A DNA stretch of 5,806 nucleotides, taken from the NCBI GenBank assembly GCA_964528595.1, contig CAZGTM010000118.1:1-5806 (forward strand), written 5' to 3'. Of this stretch, positions 1 through 5,806 are shown piece after piece. Origin of the DNA: CAYFKJ01 sp964528595. GTDB lineage: Bacteria > Pseudomonadota > Alphaproteobacteria > UBA2966. Position numbers and translations under genes: made by a program. The notes under the pieces are model-generated. The model saw only the letters and a program-made list of their open reading frames with translations, was not told the DNA's origin and did not search any database. The stretch's first letter is position 1. The number at the start of each line of letters is the position of its first letter.

Positions 1-638
<638 letters not shown>

Positions 639-652
639 GACAAAGAACCAAC

Positions 653-679
653 TGGACTCCGGCCTCCGCCGGAGTGACG
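653..679 (+). repeat. REP-like palindromic element, copy 1
   Basis: This 27-base element begins TGGACTCCGG and ends CCGGAGTGACG. It folds into an 8-bp perfect hairpin (656-663 pairing with 668-675, loop CTCC). It starts 14 bases after the argG stop. It shares both flanks and the stem layout with the minus-strand element at 701-728, with paired (compensatory) base changes in the stem. Elements of this general look are, from memory, common between genes in alphaproteobacteria; copy number in this genome cannot be judged here. It lacks a following U-tract, so it is not a simple terminator on the plus strand. Confidence 0.7.
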
Positions 680-700
680 AGTAGTTGGGTTCCTCTCAGC

Positions 701-728
701 CGTCACCCCGGACTTGATCCGGGGTCCA
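701..728 (-). repeat. REP-like palindromic element, copy 2 (inverted)
   Basis: Read on the minus strand, this 28-base element begins TGGACCCCGG and ends CCGGGGTGACG. Its 8-bp perfect stem pairs 705-712 with 718-725 around a 5-base loop. It is the same repeat family as 653-679 but in the opposite orientation, with 21 bases between the two, giving a BIME-like head-to-head pair. The facing ends (669-679 and 701-711) are themselves reverse complements at 10 of 11 positions, so a larger alternative hairpin is possible. Confidence 0.7.
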
Positions 729-741
729 TGTTTTCTTTTTT
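705..741 (+). terminator. Possible rho-independent terminator of argG
   Basis: The GC-rich 8-bp hairpin at 705-725 is followed, after CCATG, by a T-rich tract at 731-741 (TTTT, one C, then six Ts). This would give a U-rich RNA end for argG transcripts about 100 bases past its stop. The five-base spacer between stem and T tract is longer than ideal, and the hairpin is also part of a dispersed-type repeat, so the terminator role is an inference. No comparable U-tract serves the converging minus-strand gene. Confidence 0.45.
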
Positions 742-744
742 CCC

Positions 745-2235
745 CTAAGGCTCGTTGATGCGGTCCAACGGGTAAATCGGCCGGCGGATATTGACGAACT
801 CCAACTGGTCGTTGTCGGAGGTCGTGACGCCGACGCCGTCGCAGGTGACGGTTTCGCGGGCGAGGGGGGCGAAGCCGGCGCGGTAGTGGATGCGCGACTT
901 CAGCACGACGAACTTCTTGTGGCGGGGATCGATGCCCATGGAGGTGAAGACGCCCTGGTCCCAGGGCTCGTGGTGGCGCGAGATGACGACGATCTGAACC
1001 CGTCCCGTATCGAGCACCGCCGACGGTCCCATCTGCACCGTGACGCCGGTGTACATCGGGCCGTGCACCACCCACTCGCCGTCGGTCAGGGTGCGCACGC
1101 GGCCGGTGACGCGTAAGGGCTCGCCTTGTCTGTCGATGGAAGGCATGTCGGTGCGGCCGCCGAGATCGAGCGTGACCTGGGCGCCGACGCCGGCCTTCTG
1201 CATTTCCTTAACGGCGACGGGGTCCCAGATGGCGCCGAAGCAGACGTCGTCCAGTTCCTGGCGCAGGATCTCGGCCAGCACGTGCATGGTGTCCTGGTTG
1301 CCGCCCGAGCCGGTGTTGTCGGCGTGGTCGAGCATGATGACAGGGAGATCGCCCGGCGCGCCCTCCAACGATTTCGAACGCGCCACGGCGTCGGCCAGGG
1401 GCTCGCCCCTGTAGACGAATTCCTCGCGCTGGGTCCAGCTTTCGTCCAGCAGGCGGTCGCGCACGGCTTCCGCCTTGGCCTTGTCGCCGTCGCTGATGAC
1501 GACGGACGAGAGGCCCGCGTCGTGAATGTCGGCCAGCGGGAAGCCGCCGAAGACCGTGGCGGCCAACGCCTCGCCCGATTGCTCTGCCGCCACGCAGCCC
1601 GCGATCAGGCTTTTCATGGGTTCGTCGTCGGTGCCCATGCGCAGGGTCTGGGCCAGCACCGGGCGGTTGCCCCAGGCCATGACGGCGTCGACCTCGCCGT
1701 CGAGATGGCGGAAGAGGATACGCCCGACCTGTTCGGCAACCTCGTACATGTCGACGTGGGGATAGGTCTTGTAGCCGATCAGCGCCGTGCAATTGTCGAT
1801 CATCGTCTGCGTCAGATTGCAGTGCAGGTCGCAGGTCACGGCGATCGGCAGGTCCGGCGCAATGGCGCGGATGCGCTCCAGCAGCGTGCCCTCGCCGTCG
1901 GGGGTCGATTCGGCCACCATGGCGCCGTGCAGGTCCAACAGCGCCGCATCGCAGCCGGCGTCGACGGCGTCTAGGATGGCGCCGCACATGATGTCGTAGG
2001 CTTCGGCCTCGACCAGGCCGGAGGGCATGGCCTCCCCGGCGAAGGGCGTGACGAATTCCGCGCCGCGCTCACGCGCCAGCTTCATGTAGGCCGCCATGGG
2101 CATGGCGGTGTTCTCGTAAGCCTCGCGCGCCGCGTCGCCGAACTGGGCACCCCAGTCCTCGAAGCGCTGAAACGGCGTCGGCACGGGGGAAAAGGTGTTG
2201 GTCTCGTGCTTCATCATGGCGATGACGAGGCGCAT
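745..2235 (-). CDS. M81 family metallopeptidase (MlrC/microcystinase C-like)
   Basis: This encodes a 496-residue protein of the MlrC family (DUF1485 N-terminal domain plus MlrC C-terminal domain; peptidase family M81), a predicted zinc-dependent peptidase or amidase. The namesake finishes microcystin breakdown in sphingomonads, but most members have unknown substrates. Family motifs are present in order: HETNTFSP at residues 10-17, DLHGAMV at 101-107, DLHCN at 136-140, YKTYPH at 155-160, the Asp/Asn/Gly-rich DHADNTGSGG at 303-312, and KSRIHYRAGF at 446-455. The His/Asp residues of these are the likely metal and catalytic positions. There is no signal peptide, so it should be cytoplasmic. The ATG at 2233-2235 is chosen because GGAG (2242-2245 on the minus strand) lies 6 bases upstream and homologues begin at MRLVIAMMKHET. 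A longer reading from TTG at 2346 would cross the neighbouring arsR promoter. No mlrA, mlrB or mlrD partner is nearby, so microcystin degradation is not supported. Length and motifs look intact. Confidence 0.93.
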   Translation of the reverse strand: MRLVIAMMKHETNTFSPVPTPFQRFEDWGAQFGDAAREAYENTAMPMAAYMKLARERGAEFVTPFAGEAMPSGLVEAEAYDIMCGAILDAVDAGCDAALLDLHGAMVAESTPDGEGTLLERIRAIAPDLPIAVTCDLHCNLTQTMIDNCTALIGYKTYPHVDMYEVAEQVGRILFRHLDGEVDAVMAWGNRPVLAQTLRMGTDDEPMKSLIAGCVAAEQSGEALAATVFGGFPLADIHDAGLSSVVISDGDKAKAEAVRDRLLDESWTQREEFVYRGEPLADAVARSKSLEGAPGDLPVIMLDHADNTGSGGNQDTMHVLAEILRQELDDVCFGAIWDPVAVKEMQKAGVGAQVTLDLGGRTDMPSIDRQGEPLRVTGRVRTLTDGEWVVHGPMYTGVTVQMGPSAVLDTGRVQIVVISRHHEPWDQGVFTSMGIDPRHKKFVVLKSRIHYRAGFAPLARETVTCDGVGVTTSDNDQLEFVNIRRPIYPLDRINEP

Positions 2236-2241
2236 ATCTGT

Positions 2242-2245
2242 CTCC
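2242..2245 (-). promoter_or_regulatory. Ribosome binding site of the M81 peptidase gene
   Basis: On the minus strand the sequence reads GACGGAGACAGAT before the ATG, with GGAG 6 bases upstream of it. This decides the start at 2235 rather than the upstream in-frame TTG at 2346. Confidence 0.7.
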
Positions 2246-2327
2246 GTCTTCGGTTGTAGGTCCCCAAAGTTTAGGCCGGAAGTATGGCCGATCATGCAGC
2301 GCGAGGCGATAAAACAAATAGGCGGAC

Positions 2328-2356
2328 TTGACGGGGCGGCGGTCAATCCTTATATT
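2328..2356 (+). promoter_or_regulatory. Sigma70-type promoter of the arsR-permease operon
   Basis: The -35 box is TTGACG (2328-2333), followed by an ideal 17-bp spacer and a -10 box TATATT (2351-2356). Both match the consensus at five of six positions. Transcription would start near 2363, giving a leader of about 40 bases before the arsR ATG at 2402. The promoter points away from the M81 gene and into arsR. A palindrome begins on the last base of the -10 box, as expected for repression of a strong promoter. Confidence 0.75.
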
Positions 2357-2379
2357 TCGATTATTCTAGAAATAACGAA
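2356..2379 (+). promoter_or_regulatory. Probable ArsR operator (imperfect palindrome)
   Basis: This 24-base imperfect palindrome has outer arms TTCG and CGAA and a perfect core TTCTAGAA (2364-2371). Nine of the 12 half-site positions are symmetrical. It is AT-rich in a GC-rich setting and covers the -10 edge and the expected transcription start. ArsR-family repressors typically bind such 12-2-12-like dyads at their own promoters. A second short symmetrical element GAATCATTC (2377-2385) abuts it. Binding by the adjacent ArsR protein is inferred from position and symmetry only. Confidence 0.65.
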
Positions 2380-2388
2380 TCATTCACC

Positions 2389-2392
2389 GGAG
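2389..2392 (+). promoter_or_regulatory. Ribosome binding site of arsR
   Basis: GGAG at 2389-2392 lies 9 bases upstream of the ATG at 2402. It supports that start over an upstream in-frame ATG at 2195, which would lie inside the divergent M81 gene. Confidence 0.7.
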
Positions 2393-2401
2393 TCCACGAC
2401 C

Positions 2402-2761
2402 ATGAGCACAGCCGCCCAAGCATTGAACGGCGCGAGCCTGAAACTGGAGATCGACGAGGCGGCGGCCTGCATGGAGGCGCTGGGTAACCCGAAGCGCCTG
2501 GAAATCGTCCGGCTGCTGGTGCGGGCCGGCGACGAAGGCCTGGCGGTGGGCGAGGTTCAACGCCATCTCGGCATTCCCGCTTCCACCCTGTCGCACCACA
2601 TCCTGCATCTGGTCGGCGCCGGTATGGTCAGGCAGGAGCGCGAAGGCCGCACCCTGCGTTGCCGTCCCGATTTCGTCCGCCTGCGGGGCCTGGCGGAAAC
2701 GCTGTTCGCCGAATGCTGCAGCGGCGTCGGCCTCCAGACACCCGAAACCGAAGCCGTTTAG
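2402..2761 (+). CDS. arsR: ArsR/SmtB-family transcriptional repressor with C-terminal vicinal cysteines
   Basis: This encodes a 119-residue winged-helix repressor of the ArsR/SmtB family, which dimerises on promoter dyads and is released by thiol-binding metal(loid)s. ALGNPKRLEIVRLLV (residues 27-40) is the typical first helices. VGEVQRHLGIPASTLSHHIL (49-68) is the helix-turn-helix with its recognition helix at STLSHHILHL. GMVRQEREGRTLRCR is the beta wing. The classical ELCVCDL metal-binding box is absent from the recognition region: EVQRHLGI replaces it. Cysteines are instead at positions 23, 87 and the adjacent pair 105-106 (AECCSG) near the C terminus. A vicinal C-terminal pair matches what is described for the methylarsenite-selective ArsR of Shewanella putrefaciens; Cys23 could be a third ligand. 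The permease gene follows after 29 bases in the same direction, and a promoter with an overlapping dyad lies just upstream, so autoregulation of a two-gene operon is likely. Family assignment is secure; inducer identity is inferred. Confidence 0.93.
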   Translation: MSTAAQALNGASLKLEIDEAAACMEALGNPKRLEIVRLLVRAGDEGLAVGEVQRHLGIPASTLSHHILHLVGAGMVRQEREGRTLRCRPDFVRLRGLAETLFAECCSGVGLQTPETEAV

Positions 2762-2790
2762 AAATTTCAGTTGCCTAAGAAAGTAGGATC

Positions 2791-3868
2791 ATGACCGATA
2801 CCGCCGTTTCCCCCTCATCGCCCGGCCAATGGCTGAAGAAGACCGACAAGGTCATCCTGGCCATCGTCCTTATCTTCGCCGGCCTCATCGTGACGGTACC
2901 CGGCCAGGCGTGGGACAGCGCCGTCTTCACCGGCGGCAGCCTGGGCGCCATCCTGCCGTTCCTGATCGTCGCCGTCAGCCTGGCCGGCTGGGCCACGGCG
3001 ACCGGCCTCGACAAGCAGGTGGCGCTGGTCTTCACCGGTAATCCGGCCAAGACGATCATCGCAGCCGCCCTGTTCGGCGCGCTGTCGCCGTTCTGTTCCT
3101 GCGGCGTCGTACCGCTTATCGCCGGTCTGCTGGCAGCGGGCGTACCCTTGGCGCCCGTCATGGCGTTTTGGATCGCCTCGCCGATCATGGACCCCAGCAT
3201 GTTCTTCATCACCTCGGCCGTGCTGGGGGCGGACTTCGCCATCACCAAGACCATCGCCGCCGTCGTCATGGGTCTGGGCGCGGGTTTCGCCATGCACGTC
3301 TTCGCGACATCGGCGGCCTTTTCCAATCCCTTGCGCCCGATGGCCAAAACCGGCTGCAGCGCCAATCCAACGCCGCCCGCCGAACGCAAGGATCCGGAGA
3401 TCGTCTGGCGCTTTTGGCGGAACGACGAACGGCGCGCCAAGTTCCGCGCGACATCCGTCGAAACGGGCTGGTTCCTGGTGCGCTGGATGACCTTGGCGTT
3501 CGTTCTCGAAAGCCTGATGGTGGCCTACATCCCCGCCGATTTCGTCGGCTCCTGGCTGGGCGGCGGCAACTGGTGGTCGATCCCGCTGGGCGTCATCGTC
3601 GGCATCCCGGCCTATCTCAACGGCTACGCCGCCGTGCCCACCATCGATGCGCTCCTGGGCATGGGCATGATGCCGGGGGCGGCGATGTCCTTCCTGGTGG
3701 CCGGCAGCGTCACCAGCATCCCCGCCGNNNNNNNNNNNNNNNNNNNNNNNNNNNNNNNNNNNNNNNNNNNNNNNNNNNNNNNNNNNNNNNNNNNNNNNNN
3801 NNNNNNNNNNNNNNNNNNNNNNNNNNNCCGCCGTCAGCGGCATCGCTTTTCAGCTGGCGCTCTTTTAG
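2791..3868 (+). CDS. ArsP/DUF318-type permease, interrupted by assembly gap
   Basis: This is an integral inner-membrane permease of the ArsP_1 (DUF318) family, whose characterised ArsP members expel trivalent organoarsenicals. The first 312 residues (2791-3727) are readable. Hydrophobic helices lie around 21-37, 50-70, 88-113, 118-142 and 150-173, then a hydrophilic central loop (about 178-226), then helices near 227-247, 262-285 and 295-312. The diagnostic motif is PFCSCGVVPL at 100-109, and PAYLNGYAAVP (273-283) is typical of the second half. Cysteines are Cys102, Cys104 and Cys189 (in the loop). After 100 Ns, the frame starting at 3830 reads AVSGIAFQLALF and stops at TAG 3866-3868, a plausible end of the last helix. 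That frame is offset from the upstream one, so the N run is a nominal gap. From remembered homologues only about 22-25 residues are missing. The start ATG has only a weak TAGGA close upstream and probably relies on arsR transcription and translation. arsP is a reasonable name but the substrate is unproven. Confidence 0.85.
3728..3827. other. Assembly gap of 100 Ns
   Basis: Exactly 100 undetermined bases interrupt the permease gene. The round number suggests a placeholder of unknown length. The coding frame shifts across it (frame 1 on the left, frame 2 on the right), so the true length is not 100. Both contig ends carry CCGCCG at the join. Confidence 0.97.
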
Positions 3869-3883
3869 AAGGCCGCCGCGCAC

Positions 3884-3914
3884 AAAAAAAGGCCCGGCTA
3901 GCGCCGGGCCTTTT
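3884..3914. terminator. Bidirectional rho-independent terminator
   Basis: A 12-bp perfect stem pairs 3887-3898 (AAAAGGCCCGGC) with 3903-3914 around the loop TAGC. The plus strand ends in TTTTCTATTT and the minus strand in seven Ts. It sits between two converging genes, 16 bases past the permease stop and 22 bases past the stop of the leftward Bax inhibitor-like gene, and can end both transcripts. Confidence 0.93.
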
Positions 3915-3935
3915 CTATTTCGATGGTCCGCGCTC

Positions 3936-4661
3936 TTATTCGCGCTGGCCGAAAAGATGCATCAACATGAAGAACAGGTTGATGAAATCAAGGTACAGCG
4001 TGGTCGCGCCCATGATGGCTTTTTTCTGCGAAACCTCATGGCCGTCACCGGCATAGTACATCTGGCGGATCTTCTGCGTGTCGTAGGCGGTGAGGCCGAC
4101 GAAGACGAGCACGCCGATGACCGAGATGGCGAAGTGCAACGCCGAAGACGCCAGGAAAATATTGACGACGCTGGCGATGATGATGCCGATCAGGCCCATA
4201 AACAAGAAGTTGCCGATGCCGGTCAGATCGCGCTTGGTGGTATAGCCGTAGAGGCTCATGGCACCGAAGGTGCCGGCGGTGATGAAGAACACGCGGGCAA
4301 CGCTGGCGCCGGTGTAGGCCATCAACACGGTGGCGAGCGATACGCCCATGGTGGCGGCAAAGGCCCAGAAAACCATCTGCAGCGTGCTGGCCTTCATCTT
4401 ATTAAGGCCGAAATTCATTACCAGGATGAAAGCTAGCGGCGCCAGAATGAAGACCCACATCAGGCCCGTGCCGAATACGACCTGCTGGGCGGCCTCGCTG
4501 CTGGCGATCGCCAAGGCGACAATGCCGGACAGCGCCAGGGCGGAGCCCATGTAGTTGTAGACCCGCAGCATGTAGGCGCGCAGACCCTGATCGATCTCAC
4601 GGCCGGCGACGCCAGCCTGGGTACCGCTTGTGCCAAGATGAACCTTAGGTTCGATTGCCAT
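3936..4661 (-). CDS. Bax inhibitor-1/YccA family membrane protein
   Basis: This encodes a 241-residue protein with seven predicted transmembrane helices after a hydrophilic N terminus of about 30 residues. Helices lie roughly at 35-54, 66-84, 93-115, 120-140, 148-170, 176-193 and 218-236. It belongs to the Bax inhibitor-1 (TMBIM/UPF0005) family, whose bacterial member YetJ of Bacillus subtilis is a pH-sensitive calcium leak channel. The family signature LTAYDTQKIRQ (190-200) and the C-terminal helix GATTLYLDFINLFFMLMHLF (218-237) are clear. Asp194 and Asp225 correspond in position to the paired aspartates described for pH gating in that family. The start is supported by a strong AAGGGAGA ribosome site (4667-4674) five bases upstream. 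The gene has its own likely promoter and ends at the shared bidirectional terminator. Physiological role in this organism is unknown. Confidence 0.95.
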   Translation of the reverse strand: MAIEPKVHLGTSGTQAGVAGREIDQGLRAYMLRVYNYMGSALALSGIVALAIASSEAAQQVVFGTGLMWVFILAPLAFILVMNFGLNKMKASTLQMVFWAFAATMGVSLATVLMAYTGASVARVFFITAGTFGAMSLYGYTTKRDLTGIGNFLFMGLIGIIIASVVNIFLASSALHFAISVIGVLVFVGLTAYDTQKIRQMYYAGDGHEVSQKKAIMGATTLYLDFINLFFMLMHLFGQRE

Positions 4662-4666
4662 CAGTA

Positions 4667-4674
4667 TCTCCCTT
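4667..4674 (-). promoter_or_regulatory. Strong ribosome binding site of the Bax inhibitor-like gene
   Basis: The minus strand reads AAGGGAGA, 5 bases before the ATG at 4659-4661. It is a near-complete match to the anti-16S sequence and suggests high translation. Confidence 0.75.
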
Positions 4675-4698
4675 GATGGATAAGCTCAATTCCCCTGG

Positions 4699-4727
4699 AA
4701 TATGTTTATTTTTGCTGCCGAAATCAA
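4699..4727 (-). promoter_or_regulatory. Candidate promoter of the Bax inhibitor-like gene
   Basis: On the minus strand a TTGATT -35 box (4722-4727) is followed after 17 bases by a CATATT -10 box (4699-4704). Transcription would begin near 4692 and leave a 31-base leader. The surrounding 60 bases are AT-rich relative to the window. The upstream membrane-protein gene ends at 4745, just behind the -35 box, so this would make the Bax inhibitor-like gene independently transcribed. Confidence 0.5.
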
Positions 4728-4744
4728 GGATTACCGGAATTTGT

Positions 4745-5110
4745 TCATAGTGCCCGGTACTTGCCGAACACGGCCTCGATGCCGTAATGCAGCAGCAGCC
4801 AGCCCACGAGGATGGTCCAGCCGAGCCAATTCCAGCCGTCCGTTCCCAGGGGAACCAGCTTCAGGCCGTGCAGCAACGACAGAGCAGACATGGCAATGAA
4901 GAACGGGCCGGTGAAATAGCAATGCAGGCGCCGGCAGCGCCGGGCGTTGAGCACGCAGGCTAGGCCCATCCAAAGCAACAGCAACGGCCAGGCGTGGAGT
5001 TCGAGGTCGAGATAGCCCGTCACCACCAGCCCCAGCGCCGGCAAGCCCCAAATCACCAGCCGCCGTTTGCCGGCGCCGGCCCAGTCGTTCACAAGAAAGT
5101 CCGCGTTCAT
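4745..5110 (-). CDS. Small four-helix membrane protein with CRRLHC motif, function unknown
   Basis: I do not recognise a named family with known function. The 121-residue protein has four hydrophobic segments, about residues 17-33, 38-55, 66-86 and 94-113, so it should sit in the inner membrane. Between helices two and three is NARRCRRLHCYFTGPFF, with Cys59, His63 and Cys64 next to four arginines. I have an impression of similar C-x-R-x-H-C-x-x-TGP stretches in other conserved hypothetical membrane proteins, but cannot name them. The motif could bind a metal or a redox partner, which is speculation. The ATG at 5108-5110 is chosen over the TTG at 5111-5113 because GGTGAG (5114-5119 on the minus strand) would leave no spacing for the TTG. 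It lies 51 bases downstream of the YbbP-like gene on the same strand and may be cotranscribed with it. Confidence 0.75.
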   Translation of the reverse strand: MNADFLVNDWAGAGKRRLVIWGLPALGLVVTGYLDLELHAWPLLLLWMGLACVLNARRCRRLHCYFTGPFFIAMSALSLLHGLKLVPLGTDGWNWLGWTILVGWLLLHYGIEAVFGKYRAL

Positions 5111-5161
5111 CAACTCACCGCTTTAGAGAGCGGCATAACATTAGCGGAAAACAGGAAGCGC

Positions 5162-5806
5162 TTACACCTGCCGCAGCACGGTGGCGGCCTTTTGGCCCAG
5201 CGCGCGCCAGGTGCCGATGAAGCCCAGTAACACGGTGACGACGATGCCGCCGCCCGCCGTCAATACCATGGCGACGGGCAGGAAAATCCATTCGCCCGAC
5301 ATGAAGCCGGTGACCACGGCCCAGGAAGCGACCGTGCCGACCAGGGCCGCCAGCATGGCGGTGGCGATGCCCAGAAGCGCATATTCGATCATGTAAGCCC
5401 GCGCGATGTCGTTGCGTGTCGCGCCCAGGACCTTGAGCACGACAGCGTCATAGACCCGGCGGCTGTAACCGGCGGCCAGCGCCCCCGCCAACACCAGGAT
5501 GCCGGCGATCAGGGTGACCCCGGCCGAGGCGCGGATGGCGGCGGCGATGCGTTCGAACATGCCGGTGACGGTGGCCAGGACGTCGCCGACGCGCACGGCG
5601 GAAACGTTGGGTAGCGCCGTGGTGACGGCGTCGCGCAGGGCGGTTTCCTTGTCCGGTGGGGCGCCAGCGGCGGCGACGTGGACCTGGGGCGCGCCCTCCA
5701 GGGCGCCGGGCGCGAAGATGACGGCGAAGTTCAGCCGCATCTGCGTCCAGTCAATCACCCTGAAATTGGCGATGCGGGTTTTTATGCGTCGGCCGAGAAT
5801 ATTGAA
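5162..5806 (-). CDS. ABC transporter permease, YbbP/FtsX family, C-terminal part (5' end outside window)
   Basis: The frame is open to the right edge and gives 214 residues, the C-terminal quarter or so of a YbbP-like permease (usual length about 800-850). These are inner-membrane FtsX-fold (MacB-like, mechanotransmitting rather than classical importing) permeases that pair with a YbbA-type ATPase, and in many proteobacteria sit near the esterase TesA. Visible parts are FNILGRRIKTRIANFRVIDW at the edge, characteristic of the YbbP periplasmic region; the RLNFAVIFAPGALEGAP strand; a helix near 94-112; the cytoplasmic coupling segment RRVYDAVVLKVLGATRNDIA (116-135), typical of FtsX domains; and helices near 140-164 and 175-198. 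The end is KAATVLRQV, stop TAA at 5162-5164. A GTG at 5756-5758 lies inside the domain and is not the start. Substrate is unknown. The small membrane gene follows closely downstream. Confidence 0.92.
   Translation of the reverse strand, partial: FNILGRRIKTRIANFRVIDWTQMRLNFAVIFAPGALEGAPQVHVAAAGAPPDKETALRDAVTTALPNVSAVRVGDVLATVTGMFERIAAAIRASAGVTLIAGILVLAGALAAGYSRRVYDAVVLKVLGATRNDIARAYMIEYALLGIATAMLAALVGTVASWAVVTGFMSGEWIFLPVAMVLTAGGGIVVTVLLGFIGTWRALGQKAATVLRQV

Noticed and set aside
1126..1974. 282-residue plus-strand open frame opposite the M81 gene
   Set aside because: It is a low-complexity His/Arg/Val/Ala/Gly-rich translation antisense to a well-supported gene, a usual by-product of GC-rich coding sequence. 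It has no family resemblance.
2236..2346. 37-residue N-terminal extension of the M81 protein from a TTG at 2346
   Set aside because: It would cover the arsR promoter region, lacks a ribosome site at the right distance, and is not part of the family fold. The ATG at 2235 has a proper GGAG.
2815..3843. 342-residue minus-strand open frame opposite the permease
   Set aside because: It reads through the N gap and has the Arg/Gly/Asp/His-rich composition of an antisense shadow; the plus strand encodes a clear permease.
3168..4436. 422-residue plus-strand open frame crossing the N gap
   Set aside because: It depends on translating Ns and then runs antisense through the Bax inhibitor-like gene and past the terminator. 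It is an artefact of the gap.
5111..5113. TTG as start codon of the small membrane protein
   Set aside because: The GGTGAG ribosome site ends directly before it, leaving no spacing; the next codon, ATG, is better placed.
5118..5133. Small hairpin CCGCT/AGCGG upstream of the 121-residue membrane protein
   Set aside because: Only 5 bp with a 6-base loop and no U-tract. It overlaps the ribosome site region and could affect translation, but this is too weak to call a terminator or switch.

Overview
This is a GC-rich, densely coding stretch that reads as a free-living proteobacterium. The argG, YbbP-type permease and Bax-inhibitor homologues look alphaproteobacterial to me, perhaps Rhodospirillales-like; this is recognition from memory, not a search. 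A run of exactly 100 Ns (3728-3827) marks a scaffold join, so the source is a draft genome or MAG.

Layout. (1) The 3' end of argG (argininosuccinate synthase) runs rightward off the left edge to 638. (2) A short interval between convergent genes (639-744) holds two inverted copies of one palindromic repeat, followed by a T-rich tract. (3) A complete leftward M81/MlrC-family metallopeptidase gene occupies 745-2235. (4) A 166-bp divergent intergenic region carries a convincing sigma70 promoter with an overlapping AT-rich palindrome. It faces rightward into an ArsR-family repressor gene (2402-2761) and an ArsP/DUF318-type permease gene (2791-3868, interrupted by the N gap). (5) A strong hairpin with U-tracts on both strands separates the permease from the convergent leftward Bax inhibitor-1/YccA-like gene (3936-4661). 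(6) Further right on the minus strand are a small four-helix membrane protein of unknown function (4745-5110) and the C-terminal end of a YbbP/FtsX-type ABC transporter permease (5162 to the right edge).

The most interesting unit is the arsR-permease pair. The regulator has a vicinal Cys105-Cys106 pair close to its C terminus. This resembles the arrangement described for a methylarsenite-selective ArsR from Shewanella putrefaciens (Cys101-Cys102), whose orthologues control arsP and arsH. The neighbouring permease has the PFCSCG signature of the ArsP-type family. The working model is an autoregulated two-gene operon: the repressor sits over its own promoter start region, and a thiol-binding ligand, perhaps trivalent organoarsenical, releases it so that the efflux permease is made. 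Substrate identity is inference.

The other genes are chromosomal housekeeping or poorly characterised genes without an obvious link to that operon. There is no tRNA, rRNA, CRISPR array, transposase or phage gene in the window.
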